From the NCBI GenBank assembly GCA_029964075.1, contig CM057147.1:22093513-22157512 (forward strand): DNA of 64,000 nucleotides. Direction: 5' to 3'. Made by a program: the position numbers and the translations under genes. The notes beneath the pieces are model-generated. The model was not told the origin of the DNA. It was given only the letters and a program-made list of their open reading frames with translations, and did not search any database. This document shows positions 49,701-61,129 of the stretch, piece by piece; the first letter of the stretch is position 1; every line of letters begins with the position of its first letter. Origin of the DNA: Patiria pectinifera (lineage: Eukaryota; Echinodermata; Asteroidea; Valvatida; Asterinidae).

Positions 49701-50265
49701 TAAACTTTTTCCAAATGTTAAGCATAACAAGCAGTACAGCACAAACTGCAGAAGTTGGGGGTGCACAAGATTTTACCTCTGACAAGTTTGTAACTACACA
49801 TATAGAAGTGAAACAAATCTCCCCCTCCCCCCCCCCCAAAAAAAGTAGATGCTTACAAAATAAAAAAAATCAAACACCACAAAACAAATTACTAACTTCA
49901 GTCTGATTTGAGGAACACATGTCACTATCTCTAAAGCATTTTTGGTATAACAAAATTATTTTCTATTGCTTGAAATATTGGTTTGGTTTATTTATTCAAA
50001 TAAACTTTCATGAAGACAAGAAGTTGGCAGCCTCATTTTGTGTTTGGTTTGATCTGTCGGGGTCATCTTAACTCCATCTACTCAAAAAGTTCTTGGAGTA
50101 AAAGCTGAAGTTCAACATGAAATGACTTAAAGACCTCAGACAAAAAGTTGTGAACATCATCAGGAGACTGGACTATAGAATCAAATCAAAGATTTTTACA
50201 GACATTTTACTGGAAGCGTTACATGTATTTATTGCCTATGATCAGGAAACAGTTCATACTTAGAG

Positions 50266-50353
50266 ATGATGGCATCTAATAAGCCACGACAGATTTTGAG
50301 AAGGAGAGGGGTTAACAATCTAGATGGACTGCAGATTTCAGAATGCATGCAAG
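50266..50353 (+). CDS. Gene H, proposed exon 1 (start exon)
   Basis: ATG ATG at 50266, with an in-frame TGA upstream at 50239-50241, opens a 29-codon stretch (MMASNKPRQILRRRGVNNL...) that ends in 'catgcaag|gtaaag', a good donor in phase 1. The proposed next exon starts in phase 1. The MAS-x-x-P start recalls the array TRIMs (MASRQP, MASRHP), but no RING follows. A 5' untranslated exon may lie further upstream, since 'catacttag' just before the ATG could serve as an acceptor. This exon is an inference from splice signals and phase, not from similarity. Confidence 0.45.
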
Positions 50354-53300
50354 GTAAAGTTAGATTTAGATTTTAAAGATAATTTATATAAGGCTTGGTT
50401 GCGTGTGTTTGGAATATACATTTGATCCTCCTTAAAGATGTACTTCCCATGCTATTTAAACTTTGACGCCGAAAAATAGATTTGTTTTTTCAACTTTTAT
50501 TTTCCTAGCATGTAACAAGCTATTCACTTGTATGCAAAATTGAGCAAAACAAAATCCACCAACGTTTACTTATTGAACTGTTTCACAAAAATCAAATTAT
50601 TTGCAGCTGCCCTTATTATTCGGCCCTCGAAAGGATGGTTTTATACTGGTGGGCAAAATGAAAGCCCTTTTTTAGGTGCAGGCACAAAACAAAACATACA
50701 AATTGAAAATTTGTTAGGAGAAAACATATATTTTTAAGAGCATGGGGCACGCCTCTTTAGAAGTGTAAATGGAGAAGAAAAAAAAGCTACGAAGTTGCAA
50801 AAACAGACTTGCAGTAATTTGGGGGGAAAAGCGTTCAATCACATTTAAAAACAAATTGATCAACAGAATGCAAGCTCAACCTAACCATGTATTGATGACA
50901 AACTTCAAAGGAACTAATGTGCACATTTGAAGATCTCAAGTATCTTTGGTACAAATATTTCATGTTTAAAATCATGACTTAGGTGTACAGATAGGAGGAG
51001 GCATTTTATGATGTATGTGTAAATGAACTTGCAGCTTGAAGCCTAGGTCAATGTAAATCCTTCTGAATCTGTCCAAACCAAAATCTGTTAGAAGGCAGCC
51101 ATTTAAAATGTGTTTAAACACCTAATGGATAATGTGTGCAAGTAACCCCAAAACGGTTACTAATGGCAAGTTGGGGGAGACCACTTGGATGGACAGTCGA
51201 GCACAATGCCAATGGCCCCTGACATGCTAAAACACTACACTCATTTGTGAAGTTACAGAACACAATTGGTTGTGCAAACTTTGTGCCTGTAAGTGTAAAC
51301 CAGTGTTCGCGAACGATATATCAGGTTTTGGAAAGTGCTCACAGAGTGCCATCTAAATGGAACCATTCAGGGAGAGTACGTGAACAGAATCACAATGTGA
51401 CCAAATACGTAGGATCTTTGTACAGGAATACAGTTCTGTTTACAAGAAATCGTTTCCAATCTGGAGATTCAAGTGAAAAGTTGTTTTATTTTATATTTCT
51501 GTTCTATAAAGGTGCTGCTCAGGCTGCACTCTATCCAGGCACTCATCAGGAACCGTCACCTGTGTTTCCACCAAACTCGCCTGTCAAAGCTGTTAATAGT
51601 CCCATCTTTCTGGGTTCTTCTGAAGGAAATACTTTCATTTACTACAATCTTGTGTTTCCCAACAAAGGTAAATATGTCTACATTTTGCTTGCGACTGAAA
51701 ACCCAGGTCAATAGGATGAAATAAAATGTTTTGTTTGAAATAAAATGAGGGGGGGGGGGAATAGTTTTTCAAACTGCTCAAAAAAATGTTGTTCTGTTTC
51801 TGGAAATCTGTTAGGACAAATTAAGATACACCAAGAAAGCAATTTTCAGTTCATTTGATACCAAAAAGGTCATATTTTGTTCGATTTTTTTAGGCTGGTA
51901 TTGCCATGCTGGATCCCCACATTCACAATTATTCTTCAAAGCATTCTCCAAGAAAATGTTTGAGTCAAATTAACTTCTGACTCTTTCTAATATGGCTCCT
52001 ATACCCCAACGGCCAACTCCACTAACCCCCCCCCCCCCCAATGTTCACACAGGTTTCATTCTACATTTCAACAGGATACAGAAAAAAAGTACCGAGTGCC
52101 CACCCATGAAATTTAAATTCACACAGTTCACTGGTTATAAAAAGAGGCCCCAAAGGAACCCTTTTTGTGCTCCACTTACATTTCTCACTACAAAAAAGAG
52201 CTGAAACACGTAATGCGTTCTTCAGTGAATAGGGAAAAACAGCCTGTGTGGTGAGTGGGTGGATATTGTGAACGGGAAAGGTGAACAAGTTCAAATTTCC
52301 CATATAGTCAATGTGCTGTGCCAACTCCACATATCAGTTAAACACATGTACACCCAATTTATTTCCTTATTTTTCAGTAAATTCTCACTGCCTTTGCACT
52401 TTGGTTAAAATCGTTTCCTCTTGTTACTAAGCATGTCCTTTCATGTCATGTCTTGTTTATTTCACTATGTAGGGGAAAAAATATGACGATGAAACTGTCA
52501 CCAAATATCACTACTAGTCAGTTGGCTTATGGTAACAAAATTTCTCCCATGCAATTTTGGATGCAATTTTTGATACATTCTTTAAACATTTCAGGGATTA
52601 TTAATGAAACACTACAAAAACCCAAATCCACTTGTTGCCTTTTTTTCCTACACCAGAAAAGTGTTTTTCCAGGTATTGTTTTTGAGCCGAAATGAAGAAT
52701 GTACAATTGAATACCCATTACCCTGACATTTTGTGGGCGGGGCGTCCATTTGGAAAAGTGGGCGAAATAAACCCAAAAGGAGAGTCAGTTATCGACACTT
52801 TTTGCAGCAGATGAAAATTTGAATTTAGAATTACATGTTGAAACAAAGGTTTGGACAACATTTTTCTTCAGTGGATGGGGACACTTTTCATAATTTGGGG
52901 ATGGGGCAAAGTGAAATTACAAGATACATGTACTACGACATTAATCCAAACTCATGTCAATTTGTTTACTGAATATGGCCTTGGCAGTCTAAGCAGTAAA
53001 TTGTAAGGCAACATTTCAAATTGTATTTTGCTTTTATGCAAGAGGAAATACTTTTTTTTTATTAAAGGGAAAATACAACATTTGCAAACATCAAAAAATA
53101 AAACTACCAAATCATTTTGAAATACCTTGCTGGACTGTTAGTGAATGACAGTGCAAAGCATCCTGTAAAATCATGGCACCTGGTATACTGTCATTTTCAA
53201 GAAAAGTGGTATTTTTGTATCAATTTCCAACGCTGATCGGCCGATCAGCGTTGGAAAAAAACTGGCTTTTTTTCAAATACTGGCCCCAATTGACCATCAC

Positions 53301-54449
53301 ACTTGTTTGCAATCGATTACACACCTATGAACGGGTACAAGCCAGCGTACTGGTTCCCTGACCTTACAATTCCCCAATGTATGTAAACTGCTCTGTTTCT
53401 TCTTAAATGGAGTCAGGGAACCAGACTACAGAAAAATGATTGTTTTTCTTGGTTTTTATAGCATTTTTTAACCCAAAACCTCAAAAAAGTCAGTGTAACT
53501 ATATTTGCTATATATTTCCAACCCCCCAATTCCATCCAAGCAAATGATGTATAATTCCCTTTAAGAAAGGGAATAAGCAAATTCTGCACATAAATGGAAA
53601 ACTTTAGGGTGTGTTAAAAAATAAAATATAGGAGGCACAAAAAAAGAGTGAAATTGATGTAACCATCAAATCTGAATGTCAATTTCAGTTGTTAAATGAA
53701 CAGAAAGCAATTTGAGATAAATTTACAGATGTATAATAATACAAACTTTTATTTTGCCGATTTCAGAACCCCCCCCCCAAAAAAAAAAACCCCGACATGT
53801 TTATGTGAATTTTGTGAAATCACTCTTTTCCTACCACATTTGGAAATTTAGTTTAACGCCTAAAGAACAATTACATGCCAGCTAAAATTTCATAGAAACA
53901 ATACTCGGCTGCAAAGGTTTGTTTATTTAATGTCTTAATTATCAAGACTTGCGTTAGATGTTTTTTGCTCACATGCAAGATGCATGTGACACACCCCAAA
54001 GGGGAACAAAAAGTTTATGATTTGACAAGTAAACATTCTATCCACCCCTGTTCATTATACTGGATGGGGAAAAACACCAAGATTGCATGTTACAGCCTGA
54101 TTTTCTGTTAACATCATTTGTTCCCTAATTTTATAAAATGTGGCCCAACCCCAAAAGAGGCAAAATTATGGAATTTTTTTATTCTCATGATGTAACACTT
54201 GGGTGGACTTTCCAAATGCCAAAATGAAATTATCTGAATCATGTTTTACACGCTAAGCCCCCCTCTTTTTAATGTCATGGCCCCGCCCATAAAAGGTTCA
54301 GAAAAAAATGGCATCAAGTGGTTTTGAACTTGTTTAAAAATGTACCCAAAAATGGGCCCCACAAATCACTGACTAATGTATTGGAAATATAATTTCATAT
54401 ATATTAACATACATTTATATTCTTTCTCCCTTTCTCTTTTTTCAAAAAG
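50354..54449 (+). other. Proposed introns of gene H
   Basis: Two introns are proposed, 50354-51511 and 51668-54449. They are AT-rich with C/G runs (near 51755, 52030 and 53770) and a 28-base near-perfect hairpin at 53228-53257 ('ccaacgctgatcgg' and its complement). No other gene is supported in them. In particular, no minus-strand Ras-GAP exon could be found. Confidence 0.4.
51512..51667 (+). CDS. Gene H, proposed exon 2 (linker)
   Basis: This is a 156-base exon, phase 1 at both ends. It is preceded by a T-rich tract ending 'ctataaag' and followed by 'aacaaag|gtaaat'. It encodes 52 residues rich in Pro and Ser (AAQAALYPGTHQEPSPVFPP...), likely a flexible linker; no domain is recognised. Joined to the next exon it reads ...LVFPNK-DIPDQLQLGD without a frame change. 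The open frame extends further 5' than the proposed acceptor, so the exon start is less sure than its end. Confidence 0.5.
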
Positions 54450-55369
54450 ATATTCCGGACCAACTCCAACTAGGAGACACTGCAGGGGGTGAGTTGGCTC
54501 AGCTTCCCCACAGTGAGGCTGGATGGGAAAAGCTCAAGGCAAAGGCGAAGGGATGGGATGGAAAGAGAGAAATAAAGACCTTTGGGACACAAGAGACAGA
54601 ATTTGGACTGGTGGATGACGTTACAGCTTTTTCAACCAATGAAATTGTTGTACTGGACAGGGTGCATAAACAGTTGATTACTATCTTACAGAGCAGCAAG
54701 CAAACAATCATGTCGCAAGAGCTGCAACTTGGTCTTACTAACCCGTCTCACGTGTCCGTGACTAACGAGGACCATCTTGTCGTTCTAGATTGTTTTGAAG
54801 TCAAGATCTTCAATAGGGGCTATCAGCGCTGCCTCGAGCAGTTCAAGCCAGGACGAGATTTGCAGAGCATTCCATCATGCTTTGCGGTGTATGGCAATCT
54901 GATAGCCGTGGGTTACATGGACCAGGAAAAGATATCCCTACACAACCTAAATGGAAGCCTGATCAAAGAGCTGTCGGCTCCAATGATGGGTGAACACCTG
55001 TCAATCCACAAGCAACAGTTTGTCTACATCACCAGTGACAAGAAAAAGCTTCAAGCAGTCGACATAAAGGGCAATGTGATCTTTCAGTCAGATATCCATG
55101 GTAACTTTTCTGACAGCCAAGCTCACGGTTTGTGTCACGACTGTGAGGGCAGTATTTATGTTGCTGTGCATGCTGGTCGGCTAGAGGAAGGTGAAATACA
55201 GCATTTCAGTCCAGACGGCACCTACACTAGATGTGTGCATCGAGTGCGTGGCTACCCAGCTGGTATCGCATTCACACCAACAGGCGATCTTGCGATAGCT
55301 TCCGAAAGAATCATCAAAATCTACCCCAGTGGGCCGGCTATTTATCGGCAGAATGCCTTACGCAAATAA
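54450..55369 (+). CDS. Gene H, last exon: NHL-like six-bladed propeller
   Basis: A very strong acceptor (a long pyrimidine tract, then 'ttcaaaaag') ends at 54449. The exon runs 920 bases to TAA at 55367-55369, with an AATAAA overlapping the stop. The propeller aligns over its length with the array TRIMs: IKTFGTQETEFGLVDD against MKTFGLTKKEFGNVDG in copy G, then NEIVVLDRVHKQLIT, HVSVTNEDHLVVLD, KISLHNLNGS, CEGSIYVAVHAGR and FSPDGTYTRCV. No RING, B-box or coiled-coil exon is visible between copy G and this exon, so with exons 1-2 the product would be about 387 aa without ubiquitin-ligase domains. Base composition is less AT-rich than around it, and the frame is clean, which suggests a functional gene. 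A missed upstream RBCC exon remains possible. Confidence 0.8.
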
Positions 55370-55497
55370 ATTCTACTAACTAAACAATGGAGATGAAGTC
55401 TACTAAACATCCTCGCAGGATTCAGAATGTACAACAGAGCTCAAAAGACAACTTTACAAGAGCCAAACATAATTAATGTAGAATGCATAAATAAATA

Positions 55498-55576
55498 CCT
55501 GCTGAATCAAGACATCTAGGAAGGGTAGAATCATGCCCTGGCCTAGGAAGATCTTATCCAATGTTGTGGCTATCTC
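55498..55576 (-). repeat. Duplicated piece (79 bases) of the Ras-GAP exon
   Basis: It is nearly identical to 55661-55739 inside the exon 55646-55793. The two differences (CAG/CAA for Gln, CTA/CTG for Leu) are both synonymous, and the reading is EIATTLDKIFLGQGMILPFL and on. On the minus strand it is preceded by 'tttacaag' and followed by 'cagcag|gtattt', so weak splice sites exist on both sides. It could be a spare or alternative exon, or a recent local duplication. Confidence 0.75.
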
Positions 55577-55645
55577 TTGTAAATACATGTAAATTGACAT
55601 TGAGCACAGTATTCTTGATCTTTTGTACATTGTTTTCAAACTTAC

Positions 55646-55793
55646 TTGATTGTCGGAGCTCCTGTTGAATCAAGACATCCAGGAAGGGTAGAATCATGCC
55701 CTGGCCTAGGAAGATCTTATCCAATGTTGTGGCTATCTCCAATCGGTCAAGGGTCATGACCTCTTCGAGCATGCTCAGTGGAGTGGAGCGGCA
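55646..55793 (-). CDS. RASAL1: RASAL1/RASA4-like Ras-GAP, exon 4 of those visible
   Basis: Minus-strand exon of 148 bases with acceptor 'ataacag' and donor 'caatcaa|gtaagt'; phase 0 in, phase 1 out. It encodes PLSMLEEVMTLDRLEIATTL and DKIFLGQGMILPFLDVLIQQ. This matches the stretch of RASAL1/RASA4 just before the GAP core, where human proteins read LLEE...LATKL..LFLGRG. The family switches Ras off at the plasma membrane in response to calcium. The next expected exons (GAP catalytic core with its arginine finger, PH and BTK motif) are not found further left in the window. The choice between RASAL1 and RASA4 rests on a few residues recalled from memory and is not firm. Confidence 0.82.
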
Positions 55794-56041
55794 CTGTTAT
55801 ACACAAGAGTAAAATTGAGCCTGGTTCAGACATGGCAGAAATTCACATCTGTGACATCATGTCTTTCTCCAAAGTCTAGTGTTGTGCATTTTTCATGAAG
55901 TCAAATTGGCTTTGCATTGAATTTGTCTGAAATACAATAAAGCCTTTTCTAAATCATTATTATCTGATTTCACGTTGCCCTTACGAGGCCTGTAGCATAA
56001 TTTCTCTGTTGCCTGCAATGAAGGGTCTTTGACTTTCCTAT

Positions 56042-56801
56042 TAAAGGGCCCACGAAATGTAATTTTGTTTAATGCAATCCTTGAAAATGCACCTTTGCTT
56101 CCACCTTATTTTCAATTATCATTTTGCCATTTTCAAGGATATTTTGGTGTGTTTTGATTTTTAAATGTAAATTTCCATATTCATGAGCAAAAGTGTGATG
56201 TCATTTCATTGTTACGGCTATTTCAGTATCAAAAGTTGACAGTATTTGGAATATTTTGCTGTCGTACATTTTCCTTTTTGGTGATTCGTTGTGTAATTAC
56301 ATGGCAGTTAGCCAATGAACAAACTTTTCTGACAAATGTTTTCCATGAGCAAATTTTAAGGTTCGCAATTTGAACAGAAAACCCTTAAATTGAATAGTGT
56401 CTTCCTGAAATGACATCACAACAACAGCGTCCTCAGTTATCCAGAAAAGCATGAAAATTTGTTTAAATGTTTAAAGAAGTGCACTTTTCAATAAAATCAA
56501 CGAAAAGGGATGTGAAATACATGTACTTTTCATTCATTTAAGAGGAACTGAACAGGGATGTGATTGGTCTGTGACAAAAAATATCCTGAAAATTGTATGC
56601 ATGAAGTGCAAACTCCGGCGAGCTTGAAGTTTGAAGCCATTACGGGTGGGCCGGGTCCAGGTTCTGCTTAAGGGCCCGGAAATTTTGGATTCTAGATGCT
56701 CTGTGGTGCAATCTGAGGCGATTACTGGGCACTAGCAACTGTCCATTGGAAAGTTGCTAAAAATGTGTTCATCGGAAAAATTAATCTCATGGACCCTTTA
56801 A
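56042..56801. mobile_element. Probable TTAA-ended non-autonomous element (intron)
   Basis: The left end 'ttaaagggcccacgaaatg' and right end 'tcatggaccctttaa' are imperfect inverted repeats about 760 bases apart, both closing on TTAA. Inside, 56640-56730 carries the dispersed 'ctagatgctctgtggtgc' motif. No open frame for a transposase is seen. The TTAA ends would suit a piggyBac-type mobiliser, which is a guess. Confidence 0.5.
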
Positions 56802-57239
56802 AAGCATGTTTTAGAAGCATGCTATCTCACAGATTATTTCAGCTGCCGAGGGTGAGTTTGCAAAGGGATTACTGTAGTGCGTAGATTCTACCAACTATTT
56901 TTACAGACTGTGGGTCCCATGTACAGTGTTTATCTGGACAACCATTGTTCATAACACGTGAGTGCATGTCAGTATTTGCTTAGCACTGAAAGCAGAAGCT
57001 CTCTGGCTACAATGCAGGGCGCATTCCATTAGCTTTCCTGGGCCCAGTTTACAGCCTTGGCCACTCAAGTGGCATTTATCAAAACAGGGTTTGCCCTGCG
57101 TGAGCTACAAGGATGGCCTCGTAGCTCACACTGGGCAACCACGACAAACCCTGTTTTTTTTTCAGTTGAGTTGTGACAGCATTGCATCAGAAGACATGCG
57201 CTTGCTGCATTACAATGATTTAAGATTTTAGGTTTGCAT

Positions 57240-57575
57240 GGTGGACAAGGGCGGATCCAGACCACAATTTTTTTGGGGGGGTGGGGCCACAAAAAAAATG
57301 GTGCCCAAAAAGTGTGTCGACAAAAATTACGGCGTGGGGTTCGGGGCCCGCTTAAGGGCCCCAAATTTTGGGGGGGGGGGATTCTAGATGCTCTGTGGTG
57401 CGATCTGAGTCAATTTCTGACCACTTTAACCAATGTTTTTTAAGGAAACGATGGTAGTGTACCCATTGCCTGCCTTTATTGCGAAGTCACTAAAAAAAAA
57501 AAATAATGGATTCGTTTTTTAGGGGGGGGCCATGGCCCTCTTTGGCCCCCCCCCCGATCCGCACTTGATGGTGGA
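57240..57575. mobile_element. Non-autonomous element with 'ggcggatcc' inverted ends (intron)
   Basis: It starts 'gggcggatccag' and ends 'gatccgcac', with G and C runs just inside each end, the 'tctagatgctctgtggtg' motif and 'tattgcgaagtcacta'. Relatives are at 41210-41395 and, more distantly, at 13770-14165. No coding capacity is seen. Confidence 0.6.
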
Positions 57576-57585
57576 GTATCGTATC

Positions 57586-58226
57586 GTTTCGGTTTGCGGT
57601 AACACCATGTGGTAATGACTACTGCTCAGTAGATATTTAGTTTTATATAACTGACATACAGACCCTTGTCATTTGATTGGTGGAACTCACATCACGTGAC
57701 ATTCGTTATTGCTCTCATTCACGCTTGGGCTCAAAAAGTCCTATTCGCCCATGGGAATGGGAAATACTATAGAACATTTAGGATCGTTCTTGTTCCAAGA
57801 CGCGGTATTTGTGTGCAAATGCATGCTGGTGTGCGCGTTCAGCATTGCGCGTAGCGCGTATTGTTCCAAAGAGCCAGCGCTACAGAGTTGGGTTCAAATA
57901 TTTTCCTGAAGGGGTGGATTGAAAGAGAGAAATACATTTCCCATCAATTTTGTAGTTAAACAAAAGTTCAAATATATCAAATAACAAGGATTTATATGTC
58001 AGTTATTTTTTAACAAATATTGAGTGGCTTTAAATTGTGAAATTGGAGGAATATTATCGCTCGGTAAAATCTGGACTTTTCCAGTTCACTCGGCTTCGCC
58101 TCATGAAATGGACAAGTCCAGATTTTACCTTGCAATAATATTCCTCCCATTCCACTCTGAGCCACTCAATATTTGTATAATATCTACTGAGTAGTTATTA
58201 CCACATGGCGTTACCGCAAACTAAAA
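57586..58226. mobile_element. TIR element of about 640 bases with internal palindrome (intron)
   Basis: The ends match as inverted repeats over about 45 bases (left 'ggtttgcggtaacaccatgt', right the complement of 'acatggcgttaccgcaaact', then 'cagtagatat' on both sides). A second inverted pair lies inside, 'aaatattgagtggct' near 58016 and 'agccactcaatattt' near 58160, enclosing a hairpin. The left end also occurs at 41184. No transposase frame is seen. Confidence 0.7.
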
Positions 58227-58264
58227 CGATGAAGATGACTGTTCCACATTGATCACCCTCTTAC

Positions 58265-58379
58265 CTCGGTGTCCTGTACAGATTCAACAAGCAGGTCCAC
58301 TAAGGGCTGATAATACTGAGACGGTAAGATTCTCTCCTCGCTGTAACGAGCTCGTATGCGTATAGACCCCAGATTCTTG
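58265..58379 (-). CDS. RASAL1: RASAL1/RASA4-like Ras-GAP, exon 3 of those visible
   Basis: Exon of 115 bases with acceptor 'gacttacag' and donor 'gag|gtaaga'; phase 2 in (its first base completes the codon begun by the upstream exon) and phase 0 out. It encodes NLGSIRIRARYSEERILPSQ and YYQPLVDLLVESVQDTE. This is the short segment that links the second C2 domain to the GAP region in RASAL1 and RASA4, where the LPSxYYQPL motif is diagnostic. Confidence 0.88.
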
Positions 58380-58744
58380 CTGTAAGTCAAAGACAAAAAA
58401 ATTGTAATTGTAATAAAGTCCCTTCAGATTGATGTCTGTCCCACGAGATCAATATGTTCATGTTTGTTTTATTTTGTTTTGGTTTTCGTAAGCAAGGGAG
58501 GGTGGGTTGCTGGGATGGAGGATTGGAAAGATGAGGCTTAAGCACAGGATCTATACACTAACCCAGTACAATTAGAATTTTCAACTGACTACTAAGATGG
58601 TACCAACTAAATCTCAAGAAAGTTGTAAGCCAGCTATTAATGCTCCTTATACAATCTTGGCAAGATGTGTGCATATAGCTCAAGTTGAAGAATGTATTAA
58701 ATGACATGCACTGCAAGCTTCGCTCTTCAACAGTAATAATTCCA

Positions 58745-59690
58745 CAACAACTTTCAATCCGTGAATTGTCATTTGTACAGGACCATCATTTCCCAGAAAT
58801 AAGAGGAAATGGAGCCCAATATGAACATGAACAATTTCTCCTCCTTACAGACTTTTCTCAAAGGTCATGCACTGAACCCCAACTCGTTTACATGCAAAAC
58901 GATACAGGCCTTTGAGACACCCGTCTTTTAGTAGAGAAGACGGCCGAGCCTCGAAGGCCTGTATCATTTCCCAGAAATACAAGAAATTTCTCCTCCATAC
59001 AGACATTTCTCAAAGGTCGTGCACTGTACCCCGACTCGTTTTCATCTAAAAGATAAAGACCTTCGAGACACCCGTCTATTAGCAGAGAAGAGCCCGATAT
59101 GAACATGACAAATTTCTCCTCCTTACAGACATTTCTCAAAGGTCGTGGACTGTACCCCGACTCGTTCACATCTAAAAGATAAAGGCCTTCAAGACACCCG
59201 TCTATTAGTAGAGAAGACGGCCGAGCCTCAAAGGCCTGTATCATTTCCCAGAAATAAGAGAAATTGGAGCCCGATACGAACATGACAAATTTCTCCTCCT
59301 TACAGACATTTCTCAATGGTTGTGCACTGTACCCCGACTCGTTTTCATCTAAAAGATAAAGGCTTTCCAGACACCCGTCTATTAGAGAAGAGCCCGATAC
59401 AAGCATGACAAATTTCTCCTCCTTACAGACATTTCTCAACAGTCCTGCACTGCATCCCGACTCGTTCACATCTAAAAGATAAAGGCCTTCAAGACACCCG
59501 ACTCTTAGTAGAGCATACGGTGAGCCTCGAAGGCCCGTATTGTTTTGTACACGAGTACGGGTACAGTGCTCGACTGTTTAGAAATGTCTGTACAGAGGAG
59601 ATATTTTCATGTTCGTATCGGGCTCCAGTTCCTCTTATTTCTGGGAAATGATGGTCCTGTGCGAATGACAATTCACGGATTGGCATTATG
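58745..59690. repeat. Inverted repeat enclosing tandem repeats of about 120 and 178 bases (intron)
   Basis: The arms 58757 onward and 59681 backward are reverse complements ('aatccgtgaattgtcat' and on, including 'caccatcatttcccagaaat'-like sequence). Between them a block starting 'caaatttctcctccttacag' recurs near 58832, 58985, 59109, 59287 and 59409. The minus strand stays open through several units (58888-59469, 193 codons) because unit lengths are near multiples of three. No known domain is recognised, and an intronic satellite or foldback element is the simplest reading. Confidence 0.65.
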
Positions 59691-60592
59691 TAAGTAGTTC
59701 CTATACCAAATAAATGCACTTTCAGCTCAGAAAACGCCTCTGATGGAAAACAGCAAATAAAAAGTCTTACCGTTGATGGCGGTTGCAAAATGAAGGGGGG
59801 GGGGCTGGACACCTTCTGGCTAATTGAGCCCACTTGTTCCCACAGGTGTCATATTTCACAAACGTACGTGACTTCCAAGAATCATAAAAAATCTCACAAT
59901 CTCCAAGTGTTTGAGACACACGTCAAATTAAAGCTTGTCATCTTTTTACATTTTCTGTTCAATTTTTTGGAGGTTAACCATGATTTTTGGTAGAAAATTC
60001 CATCCAGAGATGATCACCCCTAAAAGTAGTCCTGAAGCCCATCGCCATTTTTAAAAACGATGGCTACGCCCCATTGCAAGAAGCAATTTTAGGGCCTAAA
60101 GTTATCCAAATTTCACAAAAATACGAGCTCACAGTCCTCTTCACAGCTTCCACCCCTCTTTTTGACAAACAGTCATGTCCCACAAAATTCACTAATACCA
60201 GAGGATTTCAGGGCAAGCAAATCATGATTAGTAGGCAAATCGTAGGCAATTTCGGGCCTATTAACTGGCCTGCACCCTTGAGGCGATGTTTAAAGCAGAC
60301 AATCTTGGACACTAATGGACAACAGGTGGCGCTCTTTGCCAACAAAAGGGATTCATGGGCGATGAAGTCCCTCCAACATCTACCTTCTAGTGACGCTCAT
60401 GGTGGTTCATTTGATGACTATTAAAGGTAGGTGACAACTGAGAACAATTATTTGGATTGGGAGGGGGGGGGGGTTACCCCCTTCCAAGACATGCCTGGTT
60501 CACACCATCCCAAAATCAGGCCCAGGTTTGAGAAGACAAATCAGCCAAATCTAATCACTCATAAGTATTTTCTTTTTAATTGAGAAACGTAC

Positions 60593-60825
60593 CTCGCCTC
60601 CAAGTCTCTCTCTTTCTCCGGCCTGGGGTCCAGTCTCAGCCACCGTCGCACCGTCCTCCCCACGGGAAGTTCCGACACCGTCAACGAAGCACGCCCCATG
60701 AAGTCGTCATCCCCCACCCGGTCCCAATCCCACACTGTGATGTCAACAACAGCGCCCTCTAGTGACTCCGGTAGTGTCGGGGTAAACGTCTCGTGCCATC
60801 TGGGGAAACGTGTCTTCTTGATGGT
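60593..60825 (-). CDS. RASAL1: RASAL1/RASA4-like Ras-GAP, exon 2 of those visible: C2 domain
   Basis: Exon of 233 bases with acceptor 'aaaaatgtag' and donor 'ggcgag|gtacgt'; phase 0 in, phase 2 out. It encodes most of a C2 domain: TIKKTRFPRWHETFTPTL, then VVDITVWDWDRVGDDDFMG with the calcium-binding aspartates (WDWD and DDD), then VSELPVGRTVRRWLRLDP. The PRWxETF and WDWDxxxxDDF motifs are those of the second C2 of RASAL1/RASA4. The exon is far more GC-rich than its introns, with no stops, which indicates constraint. The product should bind membrane phospholipid with calcium. Confidence 0.9.
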
Positions 60826-61129
60826 CTACATTTTTCAGGTAGGAGAGAAAACAGAGCTTTTGAAATCGTATGATTTGTCATATTAACCCTTTTCTTACCA
60901 TGCATGGGCAACTTTTGTTGACAAGAAACTACCCTGTAGGCCTGCTGTTTACCATAGGCGACTTCAGTTGACGAGGAAACCATTCTCCGAACACCCACAA
61001 CACATCTATATTCAATGCTCTTCAAGAAGCTGGTATATTAGTATGTTTTTCCGCCCACACACCAACCATTTATCAGCTGAAAGAGTCTTTTCGGACTGTT
61101 TAAATTGTGTAAGTTAAGGAGAATAAACA

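Larger units (their letters stand above)
45006..50265. repeat. Spacer of array unit G, fading into single-copy sequence
   Basis: Unit homology continues to about 47065 and in pieces to about 48420 (for example the 'gactggttcccgcctccc' block at 48320). About 47070-47800 is more GC-rich, private to this unit, and holds a 123-codon + strand frame (47341-47712) that matches nothing known to me. From about 48600 to 50240 the sequence appears single-copy and AT-rich; nothing is recognised there apart from a frame of 109 codons at 48945-49274 of doubtful meaning. Confidence 0.5.

Noticed and set aside
60074-60424. 116-codon + strand frame between Ras-GAP exons
   Set aside because: No recognisable domain, no splice or start context, and it lies in the intron of a well-supported gene on the other strand.
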